A stretch of 19,227 nucleotides of DNA from Verrucomicrobiota bacterium (GCA_021323835.1 JAJPKI010000291.1:1-19227); one strand, 5' to 3'; shown: positions 1 to 7,131, counted from the stretch's first letter. Program-made: numbers and translations. The notes: generated by a model from the letters alone, not told the origin.

Positions 1-1
1 C

Positions 2-445
2 GCGCGGACATTCGATCCCAATTCCACAAATGTTTACTTTTCGGTTGATAATGGCGCCACCGCACTGAAATTTTATTACACCAATTTTAATTTTGGCGAT
101 ATTCAGGACTGGTTGACGACGCCGGAGGACGCGTATGACGCTTTTGCTTTTTCGGGACATGAATTGAACCTTTCATCCGCCGACATGACGGCGCTGGACA
201 TTTTAGGCTATAAAATGAATTATCACACGCCGACGCTGGCAGGTTCAAAATCCGGCGGCGCGTTTCAGTTAAATTTTACAAACACGCCGGGCGCGACCTT
301 TGCGATTCTCGCCAGCACGAACATTTCCACAACGTTCAGCAACTGGACTGTGCTTGGCACCAATTCTGAAATTTCCGCCGGCCATTTTCAATTCACCGAT
401 TCCGTTACCAACAAACAGCGTTTCTATCGCGTGCGTTTGCAGTGA
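2..445 (+). CDS. C-terminal part of a secreted metalloprotease-like protein (partial)
   Basis: The gene is cut by the left window edge and reads in frame from base 2 to the TGA at 443-445, so 147 residues are visible. The first part contains VYFSVDNGA, then DIQDWLTTPEDAYDAF, then SADMTALDILGY. This order (FSxDGG, DW...DAF, LTxxDLxxLDxLGY) resembles the end of the catalytic region in the NF038122-type family of secreted metalloproteases. The zinc-binding part would lie upstream, outside the window, so catalysis cannot be confirmed. The last 70 or so residues form a separate small domain (FQLNFTNTPG, ILASTNIS, W..L, FTDS, RFYRVRLQ) ending right at the stop. A similar tail ends two other secreted proteins here. 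The domain assignment is inferred from motif order; export is inferred from the family. Confidence 0.6.
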   Translation, partial: ARTFDPNSTNVYFSVDNGATALKFYYTNFNFGDIQDWLTTPEDAYDAFAFSGHELNLSSADMTALDILGYKMNYHTPTLAGSKSGGAFQLNFTNTPGATFAILASTNISTTFSNWTVLGTNSEISAGHFQFTDSVTNKQRFYRVRLQ

Positions 446-473
446 ACATTTTTGTTCAGCCAATGGCTTAAAC

Positions 474-501
474 TTGCCGCAAACGATTTCATTTCTATAA
501 T
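474..501 (+). promoter_or_regulatory. Promoter of serS, placing +1 at the GTG start codon
   Basis: TTGCCG (474-479), a 16-bp spacer and a perfect TATAAT (496-501) precede the GTG at 508. The usual distance from -10 to +1 puts transcription start on or next to that GTG, so the mRNA would be leaderless. No Shine-Dalgarno sequence is visible. Confidence 0.6.
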
Positions 502-507
502 CCTCGT

Positions 508-1809
508 GTGCTCGACATCAAATTAGTCCGTGAAAAGCCCGGTTTTGTGCGTCAACGCCTCGCTACGCGCGGGGCAGGGGATGAAGCAAAGATTGATGAA
601 TTGCTGAAATTGGATGAGAAACGCCGAAAAATTCTCGCCGAAGTGGAGGCATTGAAAGCGCAGCGGAATAAAGTCTCCAAAGAAATCGGCGCGCTGATGG
701 GACAAAAGAAAGCAGCCGAAGCCGAAGCGAAGAAAGCCGAGACAAAAGATTTGGGCGACAAAATTTCTGCGCTCGATAAACAAGCCGTCGAAGTGGAAGC
801 AAAACGCGACGCGCTCATGTTGCAATTGCCGAATCTGCCGCATGAATCGGTGAAGATTGGAAAAACTGCTGAAGATAATCCGGTGATTCGAACTCATGGC
901 GAGAAAATTAATTTCGCTTTTAAACCAAAATCGCACGTTGAACTTTGTGAATCACTCAAACTCGTGGATTTTGCGCGTGGCGCGAAATTGTCCGGCAGCG
1001 GATTTTTGCTTTATACAAATTGGGGTGCGCGACTCGAACGCGCACTGATTCAATTCCTTCTGGATTTGCACATCACCGAACACGGTTACACCGAAGTGTC
1101 GCCGCCGTTCGTGGTCGGTCCGCAATGTTTAGAGGGTGTGGGGCAATTTCCGAAATTCAAAGACCAGTATTACGGCGTGGCCGAAGGCGACGACAAAGAA
1201 AAGTTGGGCAAATTGTATTTGATTCCGACAGCGGAAACGCCGGTGGCAAATATTCACCGCGAGGAAATTCTTGCAGAAAACGAATTGCCAAAATTTTACT
1301 GCGCCTACACACCTTGTTTTCGCGGTGAAGCGGGCGCGGCGGGCGTCGGCACGCGCGGCATGATTCGCGTGCATCAATTTGATAAAGTCGAATTAATTAA
1401 AATCGTGAAACCGGAAACCGGTTACGATGAATTGGAAAAGATGGTCGCGAATGCCGAAAAGATTTTGCAATTGCTCGGACTGCATTATCGCGTGCTGTTG
1501 CTTTGCACGGGCGATATGGGATTTGGCAGCGCAAAAACTTACGACATCGAAGTCTGGGCGCCGGGGCAGGGGAGTTATCTCGAAGTTTCGAGTTGCTCGA
1601 GCTGCGAGGATTTCCAGTCGCGCCGGATGAACCTGCGATTCAAATCCGAGAGAGGGGAAAATAAATTTCCGCACATCCTCAATGGCAGTGGCACGGCGCT
1701 GGCGCGATTGTTCGTGGCGCTGATTGAAACGCATCAGCAGGCGGATGGCAGCGTGAAAATTCCAACGCCATTGCAGCCATATTTGAAGACCGATAAAATT
1801 TCTATTTAA
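508..1809 (+). CDS. serS: Serine--tRNA ligase (SerRS)
   Basis: Class II aminoacyl-tRNA synthetase that charges tRNA-Ser (and tRNA-Sec where present) with serine in the cytoplasm. The 433-residue length is normal. The N-terminus (MLDIKLVREKPGFVRQRL) is typical and is followed by the long antiparallel coiled-coil tRNA-binding arm at about residues 25-105, rich in Lys, Glu and Ala. The catalytic domain shows motif 2 at about 271-295 (FRGEAGAAG, TRGMIRVHQFDKVE) and motif 3 at about 392-405 (NGSGTALARLF, with Arg400). GTG is used as start because the conserved N-terminus begins there and a TATAAT box lies just upstream. glgA follows on the same strand after 71 bp that hold a large hairpin. Confidence 0.97.
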   Translation: MLDIKLVREKPGFVRQRLATRGAGDEAKIDELLKLDEKRRKILAEVEALKAQRNKVSKEIGALMGQKKAAEAEAKKAETKDLGDKISALDKQAVEVEAKRDALMLQLPNLPHESVKIGKTAEDNPVIRTHGEKINFAFKPKSHVELCESLKLVDFARGAKLSGSGFLLYTNWGARLERALIQFLLDLHITEHGYTEVSPPFVVGPQCLEGVGQFPKFKDQYYGVAEGDDKEKLGKLYLIPTAETPVANIHREEILAENELPKFYCAYTPCFRGEAGAAGVGTRGMIRVHQFDKVELIKIVKPETGYDELEKMVANAEKILQLLGLHYRVLLLCTGDMGFGSAKTYDIEVWAPGQGSYLEVSSCSSCEDFQSRRMNLRFKSERGENKFPHILNGSGTALARLFVALIETHQQADGSVKIPTPLQPYLKTDKISI

Positions 1810-1875
1810 ATGGCCGCAAGAGAACGCAAAAACCACAAAGAAATTTCTGCGCTCTTTGTGTTCTTTCGTGGCCAT
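1810..1875. repeat. Imperfect inverted repeat (hairpin) between serS and glgA
   Basis: Bases 1810-1832 pair with 1853-1875. Both outer ends are ATGGCC/GGCCAT. Over 23 positions there are five non-Watson-Crick pairs, three of them G-T wobbles. A nested alternative, CACAAAG (1834-1840) with CTTTGTG (1854-1860), is perfect. The stem starts right after the serS stop and ends five bases before the glgA ATG. Its A-rich ACAAAGA-type arms resemble the dispersed hairpins that often yield spurious 'KEHKE...FFVVF' reading frames in environmental genomes; that comparison is from memory. Confidence 0.7.
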
Positions 1876-1880
1876 GCCCT

Positions 1881-3335
1881 ATGAAAGTTTTACTTGCCAG
1901 CAGCGAAGTTCATCCGTTTTCAAAAACCGGCGGGCTGGCAGACATGGTCGGCGCGCTCGGCAAAGCGCTGGCAAGGGCAGGGCACGAAGCGCGAATTGTC
2001 ACGCCGCTGTATCGCGGCATTTACGAAAAATTTCCCGGGCTGAAACCGGAAGATTGGCAATTTGATTTGCCGCTTGGTGCAAAGCAGATTCAGGGAAAAT
2101 TATTTTCCCTCGACGTTGAGAAAAACCTGACGATTTATTTCGTCGAACAGGATGAATTTTATAATCGCGCCGGAATTTATTTGGAGAACGATGTCAGCTA
2201 TGCCGACAACGCCGAGCGATTTATTTTTTTCTCGAAATGTGCCGCGCATCTTGCGCGCTATTTGCCATGGCAACCGGAAATTGTCCACGTTCACGACTGG
2301 CAGGCGGCAATTGTGCCCGCGCTGATTTTGCATCAACGGCAAAATGAAGGGTGGGGGAATCCGCCGGCGACGTGCCTGACGATTCATAATTTGGCGTATC
2401 AAGGAACTTTTCCGCGCGAAGCATTTGCACTGACCAATTTGCCACAGGAATTTTTCACGCCCGAACGAATGGAATTTTTCGATCACCTGAATTGTCTTAA
2501 AACCGGGATTGCTTTCGCCGATGCCATTACAACCGTTAGTCCGCGTTACGCGCGCGAAATCATGACTGAAGAATATGGCTGCGCACTGGACGGCATTTTA
2601 CGGAAACGGAAAAATTCTTTTTATGGAATTCTAAACGGCGTTGATTACGAAGAATGGAATCCTGCGAGCGATAAATTTCTCGACAAAAATTTTTCAGCGA
2701 CGCGCCTTGGCGGAAAAACTGCCAACAAATTGGCGCTGCAAGAAGAATTTCATTTACCGCTGGACAAAAATATTCCGCTGTTCGGAACCATTTCGCGGCT
2801 TGCGGAACAAAAGGGCGTGGACATCCAACTCGGCGCGCTGGAAGAAATGTTGAGCACGGACATTCAATTCGTTTTGCTCGGCAGCGGCGCGACGGCTTAC
2901 GAGCGCGGTTATCAGGAATTGGCACGGCGATTTCCGACAAAAGTTGCCGTGCGCGTCGGTTACGATGAAACGTTGGCGCATCGGATTGAAGCCGGTTGCG
3001 ATTTTTATTTAATGCCGTCGCGGTTCGAGCCGAGCGGCTTGAATCAAATGTATAGCTTGCGCTACGGCACAATTCCAATTGTGCGCGCGACCGGCGGATT
3101 AGACGACAGCGTGATTGATATGACCGAAGATGCCGATTGTGCAAACGGAATTAAATTTCGCGAATACTCGGCGCGCGCGCTGGCAAAAGCAATCCGCAAA
3201 GCGTTGGCGATTTACCAGCAGGCGGAATTGATGCGACGTTATCGCCGCAATGGAATGAAATCTGATTTTTCCTGGAACCGGACTGTCGCGGAATATTTGA
3301 GAGTTTATAAAACAGCGAAATCAGCGACTCGCTAA
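1881..3335 (+). CDS. glgA: Glycogen synthase (ADP-glucose type, GT5)
   Basis: Transfers glucose from ADP-glucose to the non-reducing end of growing alpha-1,4-glucan in glycogen synthesis. Its 484 residues match the family. The N-terminal GT-B domain begins MKVLLASSEVHPFSKTGGLAD, with the ADP-glucose/acceptor loop K15-TGGL. HVHDWQAA and TIHNLAYQG are also typical of starch and glycogen synthases. The C-terminal domain contains FGTISRLAEQKGVD and the nucleotide-sugar motif SRFEPSGLNQ with conserved Glu383, followed by GTIPIVRATGGLDDSV. No other glg gene is nearby. The ATG at 1881 starts the canonical N-terminus. There is no visible Shine-Dalgarno sequence: the preceding bases belong to the hairpin. 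The last 15 bases overlap the opposing gene at 3321. Confidence 0.96.
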   Translation: MKVLLASSEVHPFSKTGGLADMVGALGKALARAGHEARIVTPLYRGIYEKFPGLKPEDWQFDLPLGAKQIQGKLFSLDVEKNLTIYFVEQDEFYNRAGIYLENDVSYADNAERFIFFSKCAAHLARYLPWQPEIVHVHDWQAAIVPALILHQRQNEGWGNPPATCLTIHNLAYQGTFPREAFALTNLPQEFFTPERMEFFDHLNCLKTGIAFADAITTVSPRYAREIMTEEYGCALDGILRKRKNSFYGILNGVDYEEWNPASDKFLDKNFSATRLGGKTANKLALQEEFHLPLDKNIPLFGTISRLAEQKGVDIQLGALEEMLSTDIQFVLLGSGATAYERGYQELARRFPTKVAVRVGYDETLAHRIEAGCDFYLMPSRFEPSGLNQMYSLRYGTIPIVRATGGLDDSVIDMTEDADCANGIKFREYSARALAKAIRKALAIYQQAELMRRYRRNGMKSDFSWNRTVAEYLRVYKTAKSATR

Positions 3336-3716
3336 ATCACTGCGCTTGACCAGATTCGCAAAGCGCTCGGCTCGTTCCGCGACGGTTTTGCTTGGATGGT
3401 CGGCTTGCCAAGGAGCGTTCCAAAGGATGTAGAATTCGAAGTCCGATGCCGGACGACTATGAGCCTTTTCAAACTTATTCAAACGCGTCTGCATAATAGC
3501 TTTTGCCGCCGCCAAAGCCTCCTGACGGTTTTCTGGATTGCCACCCGGCCACAAGTTCGGACGAATTTGATAACGGGAAACTTCGCCTTGATGACCAACG
3601 GCGAAATCGTTGTCGCCGGTCTCAAGCATGGAAAGGGCAGACCAACGATCCATGCCGAAGGCACTGCCAGCAATCAGGCAACCAACCGCAATTGATGCAA
3701 ATGTCGAGATTTTCAT
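3321..3716 (-). CDS. Small secreted lysozyme/transglycosylase-like protein
   Basis: 131 residues. An N-terminal signal peptide (MKISTFASIAVGCLIAGSAFG) indicates export. The mature part starts DRWSALSMLETGDNDFAVG and continues GEVSRYQIRPNLW. A Glu (Glu32) in an 'ALSxxExGxND' helix followed by 'G..SRYQI.P..W' is the layout of lysozyme-like SLT folds, where the Glu is the acid catalyst and the G..YQI strand follows. The later FYILWNAP and AERAERFANL segments are conserved-looking but I cannot name them. Peptidoglycan cleavage is inference; a structural or inactive homologue is possible. The gene overlaps the glgA 3' end by 15 bp on the opposite strand. Confidence 0.6.
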   Translation of the reverse strand: MKISTFASIAVGCLIAGSAFGMDRWSALSMLETGDNDFAVGHQGEVSRYQIRPNLWPGGNPENRQEALAAAKAIMQTRLNKFEKAHSRPASDFEFYILWNAPWQADHPSKTVAERAERFANLVKRSDLASR

Positions 3717-3723
3717 CGTAGTC

Positions 3724-3752
3724 TAAATACACGCTGGCTTAATTTGAGTCAA
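3724..3752 (-). promoter_or_regulatory. Promoter of the lysozyme-like gene
   Basis: On the minus strand, TTGACT (3752-3747) and TATTTA (3729-3724) are separated by 17 bp. Seven bases then lead to the ATG at 3716, which predicts almost no 5' leader. The -10 is weak (3 of 6), the -35 is good (5 of 6). Confidence 0.45.
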
Positions 3753-3819
3753 TACGGTGTTCACCTATATTAAATATAACAAACATTGTGTGACTATAAT
3801 TATGGCTGGCATATAGAGA

Positions 3820-4608
3820 TTAGCGTCTGGGAAACCCGTTGAATTTCAACACGATTCGTCGAATAAGCCATCTTGGCGCCAGTCGAATCAGTAAAACTAA
3901 AAACTTGTTCTGAAACCCGGAAATACACACTACGTGGTGGTATCGGAAAGCTTTATGACCATCGCGGGCAACTTTTTGGACAGAAGTTCGAGACACGCGG
4001 ATGAGCTTCACATTCTTACTCCCTGCCACCGCGCCGAAATTGGTCGGGGTCGGCCCGGGACAAAGCGTCGACACGTAAATGCCGGTATTTCTCGTTTCGG
4101 CGGCGATGGCTTCGGTAAATGACAGGACAAATGCCTTGGTCGCATAATAAACGGCCATGCCCGGCCCGGTCACAAATCCGGCCACTGAAGCCACATTTAA
4201 AATACCGCCACGATGGCGTTCAATCATTCCCGGCAAAAATAGCCGCGTTAAATCCGTCAAGGCGGTTACGTTGACCTGAATCATTTCCAATTGCCGTTCG
4301 CGTGGCAATTCGTCAAACGATCCGATTGCGCCGAAACCGGCGTTGTTGACCAAAACATTCACGACAGTTTTTCGAGCCGACAATTCGTCGAAAATTCTCT
4401 TCGGCGTTTCAGGTTGAGACAAATCCGCCGTCAGCACAATCGCTTCAATTTTATTTTCGCGACGCAATTCTTCGGCGAGTTTTTCCAGCGCATCGGTATT
4501 TCTGGCGACGAGAATCAACCGCGAGCCGTCCTTGGCGAAGCATTTTGCCAATTCCAATCCAATCCCCGACGAGGCGCCGGTAATCAAAACCGTTTCGGTC
4601 GCGCTCAT
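3820..4608 (-). CDS. Short-chain dehydrogenase/reductase (SDR)
   Basis: NAD(P)(H)-dependent oxidoreductase of the classical SDR family, 262 residues, Rossmann fold. The cofactor loop TGASSGIG is at residues 10-17, ADLS with Asp62 contacts the adenine, and NNAG is at 88-91. The catalytic set is complete: Ser141 (NVASVAG) and Tyr154-x3-Lys158 (YYATK). The sequence most resembles the DltE/YqjQ-like SDR group of unknown substrate. The C-terminus has a basic, hydrophobic stretch (FLVLLIRLAPRWLIRRIVLKF) that could sit at a membrane. It begins six bases after the lepB stop codon, so it is probably co-transcribed with lepB. The substrate cannot be told from sequence. Confidence 0.9.
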   Translation of the reverse strand: MSATETVLITGASSGIGLELAKCFAKDGSRLILVARNTDALEKLAEELRRENKIEAIVLTADLSQPETPKRIFDELSARKTVVNVLVNNAGFGAIGSFDELPRERQLEMIQVNVTALTDLTRLFLPGMIERHRGGILNVASVAGFVTGPGMAVYYATKAFVLSFTEAIAAETRNTGIYVSTLCPGPTPTNFGAVAGSKNVKLIRVSRTSVQKVARDGHKAFRYHHVVCISGFQNKFLVLLIRLAPRWLIRRIVLKFNGFPRR

Positions 4609-4614
4609 TTGAAT

Positions 4615-6066
4615 TTATTGATTTCCCCAGCCGAAGCGTTTTGTGATTGGCCAATAGACGAAGAACGATTTGCCAATGATGCTGGATTCCGGAAAATCGC
4701 CCCAAAAACGTGAATCGGAACTGTTCATAGTGTTATCGCCCATCACAAAGGCGTGATTCGCCGGAATCTGAACTGTCTGGCCGGATGAAAGCATTCCTAT
4801 CATTGAGTGACCGTAATAATTTCCGTCGTGGAACTGTAACTTCGTTTGTCCTGCTCGCACACCGGCAAAAGAATAAAGATTTTCAAAATGAGGTGTAGAC
4901 GCGGTCACGGGTTTGCCGTTGACGACCAGATGCCCAATTGAAGTTGAATTTCCTAAATCAAACAGATGCGGGCCGCCGATAAGTTCGTAATCTTGCGCCA
5001 GTGAAATTGTTTCTCCGCCAAGTCCACAAAGCCGTTTAATATAAAATTCATCAGGTGGAATGGGCGGACGAAGTGATTCGCGGCGTTCTGCCGGAATTCC
5101 TTGTGTTTCAAATACAACAATGTCACCGCGGTCCGGACGACGGAAATTATAAGTAAGCCGGTCCACGAATAAATGGTCGCCTGCGTTCACTTTTATTTTC
5201 ACGACATCTTCACCCTTGCGATAAACGCGACCGGGAAAAATTCCCGCACGATGACCCAAATCAGATTCGCCATAATCAGGCGGAAACCAGAGCGTCTTGG
5301 TCACGCCGCCGATGGAAATTGTTTGCGACAAATTAAAAATCAAAAGTCGGTGCATCGGCCCGAACTCGACCGTTCCATCCGCAGGCGCGACGACGTGCAA
5401 ATAGGAAACGCCTTCAAACCATTCTTTTACGCGCTGCCAGCCCGTGGGAATGATTAAGTTTTTTTGCACCTCTAACAAATTCGTTGCGTTCGATTCCAAT
5501 GTTTCACGAATGTCATCTCGCATTTCGCTTAGAACAGTTTTAGGAATCAACAATGACTGTTGTGACTGCAAATGACCGTTGATTTCCGATTTAAGATCGG
5601 AATCAAATTTATTGCGCCGGTCGTCCGGCAAATCTCTATCCAGATTTTTTACAAAACCATCCACGACTTGGACGCTGTCCGAAAAATCCGGCACCGACGT
5701 CACGCCATAAAGCGTCGGCTGCATCGAGCCGGTGGGAATTTTGAACGGTTGCAGAAAAAATGTCCGGATGCCCATCGCCACCGCAATAGCCACCAGCAAC
5801 ACCTCCACATTTTCGCGCCAGACCGGATTCGGATACGATTTTATCCATTTCTCGGCGGCGAATTGAAGCTCCTGCGTCTTGATTCGAATTTTTCCCGTGT
5901 TTGCCTTCGACGCAATCGCCTCGTCCAATTCCGCCATTTTCAAATTTATGGCCGCCAGCGCCTCGGGCTTCATCAAATCGCGCTGTGCATGAAGCAGGCG
6001 CACGACGTGTTTGCGCATGGCAATCGCTTCACGAATGGTTTTGGAAAAAAAACGGCGGAACATCAT
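4615..6066 (-). CDS. lepB: Signal peptidase I, long form
   Basis: Membrane serine protease that removes signal peptides from exported proteins. The Ser/Lys dyad is present: Ser114 in FKIPTGSMQPTL and Lys344 in FYIKRLCGLGGE. Box C (GDHLFVDRLTYNFRRPDRGDIVVF) starts near 296 and box E (HAFVMGDNTMNSSDSRFWG) near 438. One transmembrane helix (VEVLLVAIAVAMGI) lies at about 87-100, after an unusually long charged, helical cytoplasmic N-terminus. At 483 residues it exceeds the E. coli enzyme (324). The Ser-to-Lys distance is about 230 residues because of an insertion at about 120-290. AAGGG lies two bases before the first ATG and five before a second ATG at 6063, which may be the true start. The SDR gene follows directly. 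Confidence 0.95.
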   Translation of the reverse strand: MMFRRFFSKTIREAIAMRKHVVRLLHAQRDLMKPEALAAINLKMAELDEAIASKANTGKIRIKTQELQFAAEKWIKSYPNPVWRENVEVLLVAIAVAMGIRTFFLQPFKIPTGSMQPTLYGVTSVPDFSDSVQVVDGFVKNLDRDLPDDRRNKFDSDLKSEINGHLQSQQSLLIPKTVLSEMRDDIRETLESNATNLLEVQKNLIIPTGWQRVKEWFEGVSYLHVVAPADGTVEFGPMHRLLIFNLSQTISIGGVTKTLWFPPDYGESDLGHRAGIFPGRVYRKGEDVVKIKVNAGDHLFVDRLTYNFRRPDRGDIVVFETQGIPAERRESLRPPIPPDEFYIKRLCGLGGETISLAQDYELIGGPHLFDLGNSTSIGHLVVNGKPVTASTPHFENLYSFAGVRAGQTKLQFHDGNYYGHSMIGMLSSGQTVQIPANHAFVMGDNTMNSSDSRFWGDFPESSIIGKSFFVYWPITKRFGWGNQ

Positions 6067-6174
6067 TTCCCTTTCGACAGAAATTTTAAAAAATTACACA
6101 AAATATTTCGCGACAACTTATCCGCAATTGGCGCGAATGAAAGAAAATTTACTCCCCTGTCCTGCAAATTGGTT

Positions 6175-6408
6175 TTAGTTTGAAGGTTCGCTCAAACGCG
6201 TGGCAACAAGTTGAATCAAAGAAATGCCGTTGACATGATGCTTGCCGAATTCCGAAGGTGGAATGTTTTTGACGATTTGCTCCACGTCCGGCTGGCGGAA
6301 ATTATGCCGTTCCTCCACGAAAAATTTCTGCGCGTCTTCAAACACCAACGTGAAGTGCGTCGTGCCGTCTTCCCTGCTCACCGAATCCAAATGATATTTC
6401 TTTGCCAT
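6175..6408 (-). CDS. Small conserved-looking hypothetical protein
   Basis: 77 residues starting MAKKYHLDSVSREDGTTHFTLVFEDAQKFFVEE. The open frame continues upstream to 6615, but that extension is arginine-rich and runs across the divergent lipoprotein gene and its promoter, so the ATG at 6408 is the sensible start. No signal peptide, membrane segment or cysteine is present. The alternating hydrophobic pattern (THFTLVFEDAQKFFVEE) suggests a small alpha/beta fold. I do not recognise the family. It lies 108 bp upstream of lepB on the same strand and is divergent from the lipoprotein gene at 6536. No terminator is seen between it and lepB, so joint transcription is possible. Confidence 0.6.
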   Translation of the reverse strand: MAKKYHLDSVSREDGTTHFTLVFEDAQKFFVEERHNFRQPDVEQIVKNIPPSEFGKHHVNGISLIQLVATRLSEPSN

Positions 6409-6502
6409 CGCTCGTGTCGCTAATGAGTGACGCAATATGACGACAAATCCGGCATAAACAATCAAGCAAATGTTGTTCACAGTCCTGCTCGTTTTACCCC
6501 AA

Positions 6503-6530
6503 TTGACTCCGCCCTGCCCTGCCCTACGTT
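6503..6530 (+). promoter_or_regulatory. Candidate promoter of the lipoprotein gene
   Basis: TTGACT (6503-6508), 16 bp of C-rich spacer, then TACGTT (6525-6530), followed by five bases and the ATG at 6536. The -35 is good (5 of 6) and the -10 weak (3 of 6). The spacing matches that of several other genes in the window. Confidence 0.35.
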
Positions 6531-6535
6531 TGCGC

Positions 6536-6916
6536 ATGAAGAAATCAAATCTACCGCCATGGCTGCGCGGAGCGTGCGCAGGGTTAATTCTAGGAAGCGG
6601 CGCGCTGGCGCTCACCGGCTGCGTGGCAACAGTCCGCGAACCCGGACCGGCTTACAGCGAAGATGTTTACTACGACTACGATTATTATCCCGGCGCCGAT
6701 GTTTATTATTATCCGCGCGGCCACGTTTATTATTGGAACGACCGTGGCGAATGGCATTCAGGACGCGAATTGCCGCCGCGCATCATCATTCGCGAGGACC
6801 GTCCCGAACATTTTCGCGGGCACACCCAGCAACCGTGGGTAGAACACCAGAACGAAGGCCGCGCCGGACAGGAACGATACGAAAATCATCAGGACCGCGA
6901 CCACGACCGATATTAA
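6536..6916 (+). CDS. Tyrosine-rich outer-envelope lipoprotein
   Basis: 126 residues. The lipoprotein signal is clear: basic N-terminus (MKKSNLPPWLRG), hydrophobic core, and a lipobox ending LTGC, so the mature protein starts at a lipidated Cys near residue 29. After it comes a low-complexity segment rich in Tyr and Asp (EDVYYDYDYYPGADVYYYP), then a conserved-looking module HVYYWNDRGEWHSGRELPPRI. The C-terminal tail is rich in His, Arg, Glu and Gln (HQNEG, ENHQDRDHDRY). Similar 'YYYP..VYYW..G.W..GR.LP' proteins occur as lipoproteins of unknown role. An upstream ATG at 6470 would add 22 residues that disrupt the signal peptide, so 6536 is preferred. Confidence 0.75.
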   Translation: MKKSNLPPWLRGACAGLILGSGALALTGCVATVREPGPAYSEDVYYDYDYYPGADVYYYPRGHVYYWNDRGEWHSGRELPPRIIIREDRPEHFRGHTQQPWVEHQNEGRAGQERYENHQDRDHDRY

Positions 6917-6924
6917 TTAAGGTA

Positions 6925-6987
6925 GCAGCGAACGTAAGTTCGCTCATTTATTTTTTGCGAATTTGAGAGCCGACTCACGTCGGCTGC
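6925..6987. repeat. Pair of related palindromes in opposite orientation (REP/BIME-like)
   Basis: AGCGAACGTAAGTTCGCT (6927-6944) and AGCCGACTCACGTCGGCT (6968-6985) are each palindromic with 6-bp arms. Reverse-complementing the second gives AGCCGACGTGAGTCGGCT. The two therefore share GCAGC-N-R-ACGT-R-AGT-Y-N-GCTC including flanking bases, arranged head-to-head around a 23-bp AT-rich spacer. Confidence 0.75.
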
Positions 6988-7090
6988 GGCATAGGTTGGA
7001 AACTGGAGCGCACCCGTCAGCGTAACTGTGGCGGGATAAACAAATGAACTAACAAACAAAAAACAGGTTTAACAGTGTCAGCGGCAAGCG

Positions 7091-7130
7091 GCGGCCTTCG
7101 AAGAAAAATCGGAGGCCGCTTTATTTTTAA
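7091..7130 (+). terminator. Probable Rho-independent terminator
   Basis: GCGGCCTTCG (7091-7100) pairs with CGGAGGCCGC (7110-7119) with a single T-G wobble over ten pairs. The loop is A-rich and TTTATTTTT follows. It ends just before the prepilin promoter. It could end the lipoprotein transcript, about 175 bases past the stop codon, or an unannotated small RNA in 6990-7125. Confidence 0.7.
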
Positions 7131-7131
7131 T

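Noticed and set aside
1393..1875. Minus-strand ORF opposite serS starting MATKEHKERRNFFVV
   Set aside because: It begins inside the hairpin and then runs antisense to serS; the KEHKE...FFVVF start is a by-product of the inverted repeat.
5572..6183. Plus-strand ORF (203 codons) opposite lepB
   Set aside because: His/Arg/Phe-rich composition typical of an antisense shadow; lepB carries all catalytic motifs.
6409..6615. N-terminal extension of the 77-residue protein
   Set aside because: It would run antisense through the lipoprotein promoter and start; the composition is basic and low in structure.
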